From Opitutaceae bacterium (lineage in GTDB: Bacteria > Verrucomicrobiota > Verrucomicrobiia > Opitutales > Opitutaceae), in assembly GCA_019634615.1 (NCBI GenBank), contig JAHCAZ010000013.1:1-64000 (forward strand): DNA of 64,000 nt, written 5' to 3'. Below, piece by piece: positions 45,656-54,252 of the stretch; positions within the stretch are counted from its first letter, which is position 1; each line of letters starts with the position of its first letter. The notes under the pieces are model-generated. The model saw only the letters and a program-made list of their open reading frames with translations. It made no database searches and had not been told where the DNA came from. Made by a program: the position numbers and the translations under genes.

Positions 45656-47056
45656 GTGAACCGGGTCCATATCAAAACCTACGGGTGCCAGATGAACGAG
45701 CGCGACAGCGAGGCCGTCGCGGCGATGCTGCGCGCGCGCGGGTACCGGATCGTGGGGGCGGAGTCCGAGTGCGACATCATGCTGCTCAACACGTGCAGCG
45801 TGCGCGACGCGGCCGAGCAGAAGGCCATTGCCAAGGCCGCCAACGTCTCGGCCCGCAAGCGCAAGCAGCCCGACTTCGTCCTCGGCATCCTCGGCTGCAT
45901 GGCGCAGAACCGCGGCGCCGAGCTGCTCGACCGGCTGCCCGACGTCGACCTGATCGTGGGCACGCAGAAATTCCACCAGGTGCCCGATTATCTCGACAAC
46001 CTACGCGCCGCGCACGCCGCCGGTGTGCCGGTGGGCGAGACCATCGTGGACATCGCGGAGGAGGCCGGCTCGCAGAACACGATCCGCGAGCACGTCCTCG
46101 AGGAAAAGCAGGTGAGCGCCTTCGTCTCGATCCAACAGGGGTGCAACATGGACTGCGCCTTCTGCATCGTGCCGAAGACGCGCGGCGACGAGCGCTCGCG
46201 GCCGATGGACGAGATCGTGCGCGAGTGCGAGGAACTGGCGGCCCGCGGCGTGCGCGAGGTGACGCTGCTCGGCCAGATCGTGACCAGCTACGGCCGGCGC
46301 GATTACACGCACACCGGCGGCATTTCCCCTTTCGTGCAGCTGATCGAGCGCGTGCACGCTATCCCCGGCATCGCGCGCATCCGTTTCACCTCGCCGCACC
46401 CGCGCGGCTTCAAGCAGGACCTCGTCGAGGCCTACGGCCGCCTGCCCAAGCTGTGCCCCTACGTGCACCTGCCGCTGCAGTCGGGCAGCAACCGCATCCT
46501 CAAGGCGATGAACCGTCCCTACACGCGCGAGCGCTACCGCGAGATCGTGGATGCGCTCCGCGCCGTGGTGCCGGGGATGTATTTCTCGACCGACATCATC
46601 GTCGGCTTCCCGGGCGAAACCGCGGAGGACTTCGCCCAGACGCGCGAGCTCTTCGAGGCGTGCAACTACGACATGGCCTACATCTTCAAGTACTCCATCC
46701 GCACCGGCACCCCCGCCGCGACGATGGACGGCCAGGTGCCGGAGGCCGTGATGGAGGAGCGCAACCAAACCCTGCTGAACCTGCTCCGCGCCAACTCCGA
46801 GCGTCGCAACGCCGCCCTGCTCGGCACGGTGGAGGAGGTCCTGGTCGAGGGCCCCGACCAGACCGGAAAGCGGTTCACCGGCCGCACCCGCGGCAACCGC
46901 GTCTGCGTCTTTGATGCCCACCCGCGGCTGGTGGGCGAGTTAGTCCCGCTGCGCATCGAGCGCGCTTCAGTGAGCACACTGTACGGCGCCTTGGAGCTGA
47001 GCGGCGTGGAACAAAAGGAACAAGCTCGCTACGGAGTGGAGAAAGAGAACGATTAG
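45656..47056 (+). CDS. miaB: tRNA-2-methylthio-N6-dimethylallyladenosine synthase MiaB
   Basis: Radical SAM methylthiotransferase acting on i6A37 of tRNA. 466 residues from GTG at 45656 (MNRVHIKTYGCQMNERDSE). First cluster Cys at 11, 47 and 81; radical SAM motif GCNMDCAFC (C163, C167, C170); TLLGQIVTSYG and the C-terminal TRAM domain. The last 15 residues (EQKEQARYGVEKEND) run past the usual end of the TRAM domain and share a DNA 14-mer with another repeat site, so the tail may be repeat-derived. Confidence 0.96.
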   Translation: MNRVHIKTYGCQMNERDSEAVAAMLRARGYRIVGAESECDIMLLNTCSVRDAAEQKAIAKAANVSARKRKQPDFVLGILGCMAQNRGAELLDRLPDVDLIVGTQKFHQVPDYLDNLRAAHAAGVPVGETIVDIAEEAGSQNTIREHVLEEKQVSAFVSIQQGCNMDCAFCIVPKTRGDERSRPMDEIVRECEELAARGVREVTLLGQIVTSYGRRDYTHTGGISPFVQLIERVHAIPGIARIRFTSPHPRGFKQDLVEAYGRLPKLCPYVHLPLQSGSNRILKAMNRPYTRERYREIVDALRAVVPGMYFSTDIIVGFPGETAEDFAQTRELFEACNYDMAYIFKYSIRTGTPAATMDGQVPEAVMEERNQTLLNLLRANSERRNAALLGTVEEVLVEGPDQTGKRFTGRTRGNRVCVFDAHPRLVGELVPLRIERASVSTLYGALELSGVEQKEQARYGVEKEND

Positions 47057-47061
47057 TCCCG

Positions 47062-47601
47062 ATGTCCCTCACCGTCGCCACCCTCATCCCCGCCCTTCTG
47101 CTGCTCGTGCTCGGCGCGGCGCTGTTGTCGGGGCGCACGACGGTGACGGCCGGGCTCAAGGCGTTTCCGCGGTCCTCGTCGGCGGCGGTCGTGTTCTTCG
47201 GCGCCGGGGCGCTTTGGTTCCTCAAGGAGGTCTGGCACCTGTCGCCGGCCGACTTCGGTGAGTATCGGACATTTCTCGCGGTCGGCTTCGCCGCCGTTGC
47301 CCTGTTGTCGTTCAAGTATGTCCCGGACTTTCTCGCCGTGCGCGGCCTCGCCGTGCTGGTGCTGATGGGGGCCATGCCGCTCCTCGGCGCGGCGTACATG
47401 CACTACGAGCATCCCCAGCGGTTGTTCATGGTCTCGGCGGTCTATGTCGCGATCGGGCTCGCGATCTACCTCGGCGCCTCGCCCTTCCGGATGCGCGACT
47501 TCCTGGAGTGGCTGTTCCAGCGCCCGGCCCGCGGCCGGGTCCTCGGCGGGATTCTCGCCGGGTACGGCCTGCTGCTGGCCATCGTGGCCTTCACCTACTG
47601 A
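47062..47601 (+). CDS. Hypothetical membrane protein
   Basis: Unrecognised. 179 residues with five predicted membrane segments (LIPALLLLVLGAALLSG; AVVFFGAGALWFLKEVW; LAVGFAAVALLSFKYV; LAVLVLMGAMPLLGAAYM; VSAVYVAIGLAIYLG; then GGILAGYGLLLAIVAF). No motif points to a function. Lies 5 bases after miaB and 8 bases before gmk, so it is probably co-transcribed with both. Confidence 0.75.
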   Translation: MSLTVATLIPALLLLVLGAALLSGRTTVTAGLKAFPRSSSAAVVFFGAGALWFLKEVWHLSPADFGEYRTFLAVGFAAVALLSFKYVPDFLAVRGLAVLVLMGAMPLLGAAYMHYEHPQRLFMVSAVYVAIGLAIYLGASPFRMRDFLEWLFQRPARGRVLGGILAGYGLLLAIVAFTY

Positions 47602-47609
47602 GTCCCGTC

Positions 47610-48221
47610 ATGTCGTCCGCCGCCGCCCCGCTGTTCGTCGTCATCGCCGGCCCTGCCGGCTCAGGCAAGAGCACCTTGTGCGAGCGGCTCGCCGCCGCCG
47701 GGCTCGGTTTCTCCCGCGTGATCACCACCACGACACGCGCGCCGCGGCCGGGTGAGGTCAATGGCGTACACTACCATTTTCTCTCGCCGGCCGAGTTCGA
47801 CACGCGACTGGCCGCCGGCGAGTTCCTCGAGTGGGCCTGGGTCCACGGCGAACGCCGCTACGGCACGCTGGCGGCGAGCGTCCTCGAGCCGCTCGCCCGC
47901 GGCCAGAACCTCGTGGCCAACCTCGACGTGCAGGGCGTGGCGAGCGTGCGCCAGGCCGTTGAACGCTTCCCGCAGCTGCGCCGCAGCCTGGTGACCGTGT
48001 TCATCATGCTCGATCAGGACCAACTCGTGACGCGCATCCGCCAGCGCGGCCAGGACGACGAGGCCGAAATCCAGCGCCGCATGACGACAGCGCAGGCGGA
48101 GCTGAAGGAATCCGGCAAGTTCGACCACTTGATCCACAGCGGCACCCGCGAGGAAGACTTCGCGGCGCTCCTGAAGATCGTCGAGTCAGCCAAGAACCGG
48201 ATGCAGGGGCAGGAACGCTGA
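47610..48221 (+). CDS. gmk: Guanylate kinase
   Basis: Phosphorylates GMP to GDP. 203 residues from the ATG at 47610. P-loop GPAGSGKST, the GMP-binding VITTTTRAPRPGEVNGVHYHF, LVANLDVQGVASVR, and the C-terminal lid helix. Residue TRAPR.GE is the guanylate kinase signature. The final codons (QER and stop) lie in the arm of a repeat (family J). Confidence 0.95.
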   Translation: MSSAAAPLFVVIAGPAGSGKSTLCERLAAAGLGFSRVITTTTRAPRPGEVNGVHYHFLSPAEFDTRLAAGEFLEWAWVHGERRYGTLAASVLEPLARGQNLVANLDVQGVASVRQAVERFPQLRRSLVTVFIMLDQDQLVTRIRQRGQDDEAEIQRRMTTAQAELKESGKFDHLIHSGTREEDFAALLKIVESAKNRMQGQER

Positions 48222-48291
48222 TCTACGCTGACAAAAACCCAAGCCGGTTAAGCGGTTTGGATAAGCGATGATCAGCGCAGGTCAGCGTTCC
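48212..48291. repeat. Inverted repeat element, family J
   Basis: Arms GGAACGCTGATCTACGCTGA (from 48212) and the near complement ATCAGCGCAGGTCAGCGTTC, with a smaller inner hairpin CCAAGCCG/CGGTTTGG. It fills the gap between convergent gmk and nadB and provides the gmk stop codon (TGA at 48219-48221). It could also act as a bidirectional transcription terminator; no T tract is present, so this is uncertain. Confidence 0.8.
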
Positions 48292-48299
48292 CCTTAACC

Positions 48300-49859
48300 T
48301 CAGTCGGTTTCGGTCACGTAGTGGCAGCCGCGGCTCACGGGGTTCAGGCCGGCGGCGTGGACCACGAGCAGGGCGGTCTGCACGGCGTTGCGGAGCTCGA
48401 TGAGTTCGCGCGTCGGGTGGCAGTCGCGGTAGAAGGCCTGGATGTCCTCGCGCAGCTGCAGCAAAATGCGCCGGGCGCGGGCCAGCCGCCGCGGAGAGCG
48501 GACGATGCCGGCGTAGTTCCACATGGTCTGCTGGATCTGCGCCAAGTCCTGCCGGATCAGCAGCGGGTCAGGCGACTTCACCGGGCTATTCCAAGGCCGC
48601 GGAGTCGGTTGACGAATGTCGCCAGCTTCCTGCAACTCAGCCACGTCGGCACGCGCGGCGGCCCGGGCGGCGACGAGGCATTCGAGGAGCGAGGTGCTCG
48701 CCAGCCGGTTGGCTCCGTGCAAACCGGTGCAGGCGGTCTCGCCGATGGCGTTCAGATGCCGCACGTTGGTGCGACCCCGCAGGTCGGCATGCACGCCGCC
48801 GCACGAGAAATGGGCTGCCGGCACGACCGGCAGCAGCTCGCGCGTGATGTCCACGCCGTGGGCGAGGCAGTTTTCGTGGATGTAGGGGAAACGCTCCCGG
48901 ATGAACTCCGGCTTCATCGTTTGGAGGTCGAGATAGACGCACGGCTCGCCGGTGGTCGTGAGGTGCTGCTTGATCGAGCGCGCCACGACGTCGCGCGGGG
49001 CGAGCGAGCCGAGCGGGTGCAGCGCATCCATGAAGCGCCGGCCCGCCGCGTCCACGAGCACCGCGCCCTCGCCGCGCAGCGCCTCGGTGATCAGGAAAGG
49101 TTGCGCGCCCTTGCGGTAGAAGACCGTCGGATGGAACTGGACGTACTCGAGGTCCATCAGCCGCGCGCCGACGCGATAGGCCATCGCCACGCCGTGCCCG
49201 ACGCTGCCGGGTTGGTTTGTCGTGTGCAGGAATATCCCGCCCAGCCCGCCGGTCGCGAGGATCGTCTTCCGGGCCACGATCGCGGCAACCTCGCCGCTGA
49301 AGGGGTCGAGGGCGTAACACCCGAAACACGTGAGCGGCTCGAAACGGTCGCGCGGGTCGTCCGTGTTGTGCGACAGTGTGAGCAGGTCGACCGCCGTCCA
49401 CCCAGCGCGACGGGTGATACCGGGGGTCGCGTTCACCTTGGCCGCCACGGCCGCGAGGATGGAGTGACCCGTGGTGTCCTTGGTATGGATGATGCGGCGC
49501 AGGCTGTGTCCGCCCTCGCGCGTGAGGTGGAGCGCGCCGTCGGGTTGGCGGTCAAAGCCGACGCCGAGCTCGTCGATCAACAGCTCACGCACCGCCTCCG
49601 GCCCCTCGTGGACTAATTGGTCGATGGCCGCGGGATTCGCGACGCCGTCGCCGGCCGTCATGATGTCGGCCGCCAGCTTGGCCGGATCGGGCGAGACGTC
49701 GTAGATGATCCCGCCCTGCGCGCGGTCGCTGTTGGCCTCGAGCGGCTCGCCGAGCGAGAGGAGCTCGACCCGCAACCCGGCCCACGCCGCCTGCAGCGCA
49801 TAGGCCGACCCGGCAATGCCGGCACCGATGACGAGGCAGTCCGTGCGGATGGTGTTCAT
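48300..49859 (-). CDS. nadB: L-aspartate oxidase
   Basis: FAD enzyme oxidising aspartate to iminoaspartate, first step of de novo NAD synthesis. 519 residues. FAD motif CLVIGAGIAGSAYALQAAWAG at the start, EANSDRAQGGIIYDV (flavin loop), GGHSLRRIIHTKDTTGHSI, TNQPGSVGHGVAMAYR, HFSCGGVHADLRGRT and the C-terminal helical domain. nadC follows after a family B repeat and nadA lies further along on the same strand. Confidence 0.96.
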   Translation of the reverse strand: MNTIRTDCLVIGAGIAGSAYALQAAWAGLRVELLSLGEPLEANSDRAQGGIIYDVSPDPAKLAADIMTAGDGVANPAAIDQLVHEGPEAVRELLIDELGVGFDRQPDGALHLTREGGHSLRRIIHTKDTTGHSILAAVAAKVNATPGITRRAGWTAVDLLTLSHNTDDPRDRFEPLTCFGCYALDPFSGEVAAIVARKTILATGGLGGIFLHTTNQPGSVGHGVAMAYRVGARLMDLEYVQFHPTVFYRKGAQPFLITEALRGEGAVLVDAAGRRFMDALHPLGSLAPRDVVARSIKQHLTTTGEPCVYLDLQTMKPEFIRERFPYIHENCLAHGVDITRELLPVVPAAHFSCGGVHADLRGRTNVRHLNAIGETACTGLHGANRLASTSLLECLVAARAAARADVAELQEAGDIRQPTPRPWNSPVKSPDPLLIRQDLAQIQQTMWNYAGIVRSPRRLARARRILLQLREDIQAFYRDCHPTRELIELRNAVQTALLVVHAAGLNPVSRGCHYVTETD

Positions 49860-49861
49860 GT

Positions 49862-49933
49862 TTTACAGGAGGAAACAGAGGGAACGGAGAAGATGAAAAA
49901 AGACCCCGCTGTTCTCTCCGCTTTCTCCTGTTA
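49862..49933. repeat. Family B hairpin between nadB and nadC
   Basis: Arms TTTACAGGAGGAAACAGAGG and CTCTCCGCTTTCTCCTGTTA. It fills the whole gap and its right edge contains the nadC stop codon (complement of TTA at 49931-49933). Matches the family B unit nested in the 21660 element. Confidence 0.87.
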
Positions 49934-50770
49934 GTTCGTCTTCTGCAGGTCCAGGCTGAGGTCCGCGGCGGCGACGGAGTGGGTGAGGGCGCCGACGCTG
50001 ATGAAATTCACGCCCGGCAGGGCGAAGCGGCGGAGGGTCTGGAAAGTCACGCCGCCGGAGACCTCAACCTGGGCGCGGCCGGCGATGAGTTTCACCGCGG
50101 CGCGGATGCGCGCCGGGGTCATGTTGTCGAGGAGGATGATGTCGGCGCCGGACACGACGGCTTCGCGCACCTCGGCGAGCGTCTTGGCCTCGACCTCGAC
50201 CTTGAGGCCGCGGCGGGCGGACGCGCGGCAAAGGGCGACGGCGCGGGTAAGTGAGCCGGCGGCGGCGATGTGGTTGTCCTTGATGAGGAACATCGCAGCC
50301 AGCGACCGGCGATGGTTGCCGCAGCCGCCGGTGCGCACGGCGTACTTCTCGAGGTCGCGCCAGCCGGGTGTCGTCTTGCGCGTGTCGATCACCTGCACGC
50401 CGGTGCCGGCCACGGCGGCGGCGTAGCGGGCGGATTGGGTCGCGATGCCGGAAAGGCGCTGGAGGAAATTCAGGGCCGTGCGCTCGGCCGCGAGGATGGC
50501 GGCGGTCGGACCCTCGATGCGCATGACCAGACCACCGCGTTTGATGCGGTCGCCGTCGCGCGCGAGGAGCCGGACCTTGAGCACCGGGTTTACGCGGCGG
50601 AAGACGGCGGCGGCGATCTCGAGTCCGCAGATCACGAGGTCCTGCTTCGCGTCGATCACCGCGCGGCTGCGGTGCCGCGCCGGGAAGATGGCCCGGCTGG
50701 TGACGTCACGGCGGACCTCGTCCTCGGCGAGGGCCAAGGCGATGAGGCGCTGGGCGGAGAGAGTCGGCAT
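49931..50770 (-). CDS. nadC: Nicotinate-nucleotide pyrophosphorylase (carboxylating)
   Basis: Converts quinolinate and PRPP to nicotinate mononucleotide. 279 residues. Motifs: EDEVRRDVTSRAI at the start, RTALNFLQRLSGIAT, DTRKTTPGWRDLEKYAVRTGGCGNHR (phosphoribosyl site), MFLIKDNHI, KVEVEAKTL, DIILLDNMTP and VEVSGGVTFQTLR. Middle gene of nadA-nadC-nadB. Confidence 0.96.
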   Translation of the reverse strand: MPTLSAQRLIALALAEDEVRRDVTSRAIFPARHRSRAVIDAKQDLVICGLEIAAAVFRRVNPVLKVRLLARDGDRIKRGGLVMRIEGPTAAILAAERTALNFLQRLSGIATQSARYAAAVAGTGVQVIDTRKTTPGWRDLEKYAVRTGGCGNHRRSLAAMFLIKDNHIAAAGSLTRAVALCRASARRGLKVEVEAKTLAEVREAVVSGADIILLDNMTPARIRAAVKLIAGRAQVEVSGGVTFQTLRRFALPGVNFISVGALTHSVAAADLSLDLQKTN

Positions 50771-50822
50771 GATAGATGTGGGGACGATCCTATGTGTAGC
50801 TAGGCAATGCCCATACGGACTA

Positions 50823-50896
50823 AAATGTGGAAATCAGGAATGCTGGAAACCAATCGCAGCCATGGGTCTTTTCCTGCCTTCCTGATTTCCACATTT
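50823..50896. repeat. Inverted repeat element, family D copy 2
   Basis: Arms AAATGTGGAAATCAGGAA and TTCCTGATTTCCACATTT, matching copy 1 at 15292, around an unrelated centre. Lies between nadA and nadC. Confidence 0.88.
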
Positions 50897-50904
50897 CGGT
50901 TTCC

Positions 50905-51963
50905 TCAGTCCCGAGGGGCCAGTTCGAACATGCGCTCGAGGCTGCGGGCGGCGCGGCGGCGGAGTGGTTCGTCGAGGGTGACGATCTGGTCGGGACGCGG
51001 CGCGGCGAGGGCGTCGCGGACCTTTTCCAGCGAGTTGAGTTTCATGTACGGGCAGAGCCGGCAGCCGCCGATGAAGTGTTTCTCGGGCGCCTCAACCTGG
51101 AGGCGGCCGACGAGGCCGCACTCGGTGAGCATGAGAAAATAGGGCGCGGCCGTGGCCTTGACGTATTTCATCATGGCGCCGGTGCTGCCGACGAAGTCCG
51201 CGGCGGCGGCCACCTCCGGGGTGCACTCGGGATGGGCGACAACTTTCAGCCCGGGAAAGCGGGCGCGGGCCTCGGCAACTGAGGCGGCGTCGAACACGTC
51301 GTGCACGATGCAGGTGCCGTCAGACGTGATGAGCTCCTTGTCGATCCCGCGGCGCTTGAGCTCGTCGCGGACGTTCTGGCCCATGAGCCGGTCGGGCACG
51401 AAGAGGATGCGGCGCTCGGGCAGGCGGGCGATGATGTCGTAGACGTTGCCGGAGGTGACGCAGACGTCCGACTCCGCCTTCACGTCGGCCGTGGAATTGA
51501 TGTAGCACACGACGGCCGCGTCGGGGTAGGCCGCCTTGAGCTTGCGCAGCTGGTCGCCCGTGAGCGAATCCGCCAGCGAGCAGCCGGAGCCGCGGTCGGG
51601 GACGACCACCGTCGCCTCCGGCGAAAGGATCTTGGCGGTCTCGGCCATGAACACGACGCCGGCGAAGACGATGACCTTGGCCTGCGATTCGCGCGCCTTG
51701 AGGCTCAGGAAGTACGAGTCACCCTTGAAGTCGCCGACGCCGTAGATGATCTCCGGCTCGACGTAGGAGTGGGTGAGGATGACCGCGTCCTTCTCCTGCT
51801 TCAGGCGGTTGATCTCGAGCGTAAGCGGCGCCAGCCGGCGGCAGCCGGCGAGGTCCCAGGTGCGACCGGGCTCACAGTCGACGTGGAGCAGGGCACGGAA
51901 GAGTCGCTCGGCCTCGGCTTCGAGGGCGGCGGGCGATGGCGGAACGGCAGTCGCAGCGGACAT
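50905..51963 (-). CDS. nadA: Quinolinate synthase
   Basis: [4Fe-4S] enzyme condensing iminoaspartate with dihydroxyacetone phosphate into quinolinate. 352 residues. Family marks: DAVILTHSYVEPEIIYGVGDFKGDSYFLS, AGVVFMAETAKIL, CSLADSLTGDQLRK, VVCYINSTADVKAESDVCVTSGN, HPECTPEV and GGCRLCPYMKLNSLEKV, which include the three cluster cysteines. Upstream of nadC on the same strand, with a repeat between. Confidence 0.96.
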   Translation of the reverse strand: MSAATAVPPSPAALEAEAERLFRALLHVDCEPGRTWDLAGCRRLAPLTLEINRLKQEKDAVILTHSYVEPEIIYGVGDFKGDSYFLSLKARESQAKVIVFAGVVFMAETAKILSPEATVVVPDRGSGCSLADSLTGDQLRKLKAAYPDAAVVCYINSTADVKAESDVCVTSGNVYDIIARLPERRILFVPDRLMGQNVRDELKRRGIDKELITSDGTCIVHDVFDAASVAEARARFPGLKVVAHPECTPEVAAAADFVGSTGAMMKYVKATAAPYFLMLTECGLVGRLQVEAPEKHFIGGCRLCPYMKLNSLEKVRDALAAPRPDQIVTLDEPLRRRAARSLERMFELAPRD

Positions 51964-52014
51964 GGGGAGACCAACGTAACCCGTACCGTCGCAGCGTCAA
52001 AGGCCGCGTGCGTC

Positions 52015-52749
52015 CTAACCGAGGTGCTTCGCGAAGAATGTCGCCGTCAACCGAATCACCTTCCGCCGGTCGCTCGCGCGGGTGAAGACGTGGTCGGCGT
52101 CGGGGAGGATGACGTGCTTCTTCGGCTCCAGCGCGCGGGCCATGTTCACCTTGAAGCCTTTGACGAAGCCGGGCAGGTCGCGGTCGCCTTGGATCTGCAG
52201 CTTGGGACACGTGATCGTGGCGTAGGCAGCGGGCACGTCGGTCTTTGGCCGATCGGTGAAAAAGCGCGGGGTCACACGGCTGCAGTTCTGGGGGTCGAGC
52301 AGGGCGTCATTGGGCTGGCGCCGCCACGATGCGAAGCTGGGCACGCTCGACCACGTGCAGAGCGCCGAGACCTCGCCGGCGCGGCGGCCCGCCACGGTGC
52401 AGATCGAAACCGCCCCGCCGAGGCTGAGGCCCAACACACCGATACGCCGGTAACCGCGGCGGCGGGCCCAATCGATGACGGCGTGCAGATCGGCCATCTC
52501 GGTGCACGGGGTCATCGCGGTAAACTCGCCCGAACTATCGCCGCTGCCCATGAAGTCGAAGCGCAGCACATCGAGCCCGCGCGCCGCCAGCGCCCGGGCG
52601 GTCACCACGAAGAGCCGGCCAGACTCGGACTTCAGGCCGGTGAACCCGTGCGCGAGAATGACGAGGCGACGATTGCGCGGCGTCGCACGATGCAGAATGG
52701 CGGCGAGGCGATGCGGGCCGCGGCGGAGGAACAGGGCGTGTTCGGACAT
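52015..52749 (-). CDS. Alpha/beta hydrolase
   Basis: Serine hydrolase of the alpha/beta fold, probably an esterase. 244 residues, cytoplasmic. Oxyanion region LVILAHGFTGLKSESGR, nucleophile GLSLGGAVS (Ser in GxSxG), acid around LQIQGDRDLPGF, and His in PDADHVFTR. Resembles cinnamoyl/feruloyl esterases and small acyl hydrolases of carbohydrate loci; the adjacent glycosidases would fit that, but the substrate is not certain. Confidence 0.85.
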   Translation of the reverse strand: MSEHALFLRRGPHRLAAILHRATPRNRRLVILAHGFTGLKSESGRLFVVTARALAARGLDVLRFDFMGSGDSSGEFTAMTPCTEMADLHAVIDWARRRGYRRIGVLGLSLGGAVSICTVAGRRAGEVSALCTWSSVPSFASWRRQPNDALLDPQNCSRVTPRFFTDRPKTDVPAAYATITCPKLQIQGDRDLPGFVKGFKVNMARALEPKKHVILPDADHVFTRASDRRKVIRLTATFFAKHLG

Positions 52750-52806
52750 GGGTTTAGCGTAGCGCTGCCGGAACGTTGTTCGAGCCCGGATCAGCAGTTG
52801 CAGGAA

Positions 52807-52852
52807 CGGCTTTATGCCGCGATGTTACGCTCCCGGTCGCGGCATAAAGCCG
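52807..52852. repeat. Hairpin element, family K
   Basis: Perfect 16-bp inverted arms CGGCTTTATGCCGCGA and TCGCGGCATAAAGCCG around a 14-base centre, between the hydrolase and GH5 genes. Single copy in the window. It may be a terminator for GH5 but has no following T run. Confidence 0.85.
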
Positions 52853-52869
52853 CCCCTACGCGTGAGTCC

Positions 52870-54108
52870 TCACTTGAGGCCCAGCGCGCGAACATAACCC
52901 TCGTTCAGGCGGCAGCGCTCCACCGTAAGGTTATCGAGCAGCTGTTGCAGGGCGCGGGCGGAGACAGCCTCCGGGGGACGCGCGGCGCGGATTTCCTCGT
53001 AGCTGCCGCGCGGGGCATCGGCGAAGGCGCGGATCGCCTCCCAACCCTCCGGCGAGTGGATACTCAGGACGCTGCTCGTGGCCTCCATTTTCTTGTACGG
53101 CCAGAAGCACCAATCGATGCGGTGCTCCTCCATCAGCGCGCAGAATTTCTGGATCCATTCATCGGTGTTCTCGCCCGCCTCGCCAAGGTAGAGGGGCACT
53201 TGGTGTTTCTCCCGGTACGCCAGGTAGGGGGCGATGGATTTCTCGGTGGGGTCGGTCCAGTAGGTGTGGAACGTGTAGACGAGATTGGGCGCGGACGGCT
53301 CGCCGGCGGCCTCGAAGTTGGTGTTCCACTGGGCGCCGCCCAGCATGATGATGTGATGCGGATCCACCTCGCGGATCGCGGCGATGAGCCGGCGGTAGAG
53401 CGGGGCGAGCCGAGGGTTGAGCCGGTCCTGGTCGAAGAAGTCCGCGATCGGCTCGTTGAGCAGGTCGTAGCCGAGCACGATGGGCTCATCGCGGTAGCGG
53501 GAGGCGAGCTGCCGCCACAGGGCCACCGTGAGGTCCTGACTTTCCGCATCGATGAACAGGAAGGGGTAGCCCGGGCTGTCGTCGATACCCGTGCCGGTCT
53601 GGCCGCCGGGGGCGCCGTGCAGGTCGAGGAGGACGTAGATGCCTTCGGCCTTGCACCAGCCGATGAACCGGTCGAGCAGCGCCCAGCCCGGGCCCGTGGG
53701 TTCATCGGGGCGCGCCGGGTCGATGAATAACCCGTGATGCAGCGGCAGCCGGACGGAGTTGAAGCCAAGTTCGCGGATGAGACGCACGTCCGCCGCCGTG
53801 ATGTAGCGCTCTCGCCACTCGGCCCAGAAGCGCCGGGCGCCCGCGTCGCCGATGAGCTGGGCGACGACCTCGTGGATCTGGCGTGGGCCGACCGCGTGCT
53901 TGAAGTGCCACATGTAGCCCTCGGGCAGGAGCCAGTTGCCGAGCCCGATGCCGCGCAGGAAAAGCGGCTGGCCGGCGCCGTCCACGAGCTGCGTGCCGCG
54001 AACCTGAACGAAGCCGTTGCCCGCATTCGCCGCAGCCGCGGGAATCAGGGTGCAAAGGAAAACCCAGAGGGTGATGAGAAAATTGCGGCGGTTACTGAGG
54101 GTGGCCAT
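52870..54108 (-). CDS. GH5-family secreted glycoside hydrolase (beta-glucanase type)
   Basis: 412 residues with a signal peptide ending AAAANA. TIM-barrel glycosidase of family 5: LRGIGLGNWLLPEGYMW, FNSVRLPLHHGLF (conserved Arg), LLDLHGAPGGQTG, acid/base E219 in LLNEP, and nucleophile E310 in YLGEAGEN. The GIGLGNWLLPEG start resembles exo-1,3-beta-glucanase/endoglucanase members. It is downstream of the GH1 and ABC genes, separated by a family E hairpin, and likely makes oligosaccharides that those genes use. Confidence 0.88.
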   Translation of the reverse strand: MATLSNRRNFLITLWVFLCTLIPAAAANAGNGFVQVRGTQLVDGAGQPLFLRGIGLGNWLLPEGYMWHFKHAVGPRQIHEVVAQLIGDAGARRFWAEWRERYITAADVRLIRELGFNSVRLPLHHGLFIDPARPDEPTGPGWALLDRFIGWCKAEGIYVLLDLHGAPGGQTGTGIDDSPGYPFLFIDAESQDLTVALWRQLASRYRDEPIVLGYDLLNEPIADFFDQDRLNPRLAPLYRRLIAAIREVDPHHIIMLGGAQWNTNFEAAGEPSAPNLVYTFHTYWTDPTEKSIAPYLAYREKHQVPLYLGEAGENTDEWIQKFCALMEEHRIDWCFWPYKKMEATSSVLSIHSPEGWEAIRAFADAPRGSYEEIRAARPPEAVSARALQQLLDNLTVERCRLNEGYVRALGLK

Positions 54109-54177
54109 GAGGAATCTGGATATGCTGTAACGTATGCCGGAGATCGGGGCGAGAAGGCGTTTTGCCTCGGTATCAAA

Positions 54178-54244
54178 GTGGCTACGAGCGTGAGCGAGTG
54201 GGGTTTGGGCGTCGCACGATCCACTCGCTCACGCTCGTGGCCAC
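54178..54244. repeat. Hairpin element, family E copy 2
   Basis: 24-bp arms at 54178-54201 and 54221-54244 with one mismatch, containing CTACGAGCGTGAGCGAGTGG as in copy 1 at 16274; the 19-base centre differs. It lies between GH1 and GH5 on the minus strand. Confidence 0.9.
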
Positions 54245-54252
54245 AACTGCTG

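Noticed and set aside
48212..48291. Rho-independent terminator between gmk and nadB
   Set aside because: The stem is present but no T tract follows either side; kept as a repeat element with possible termination role.
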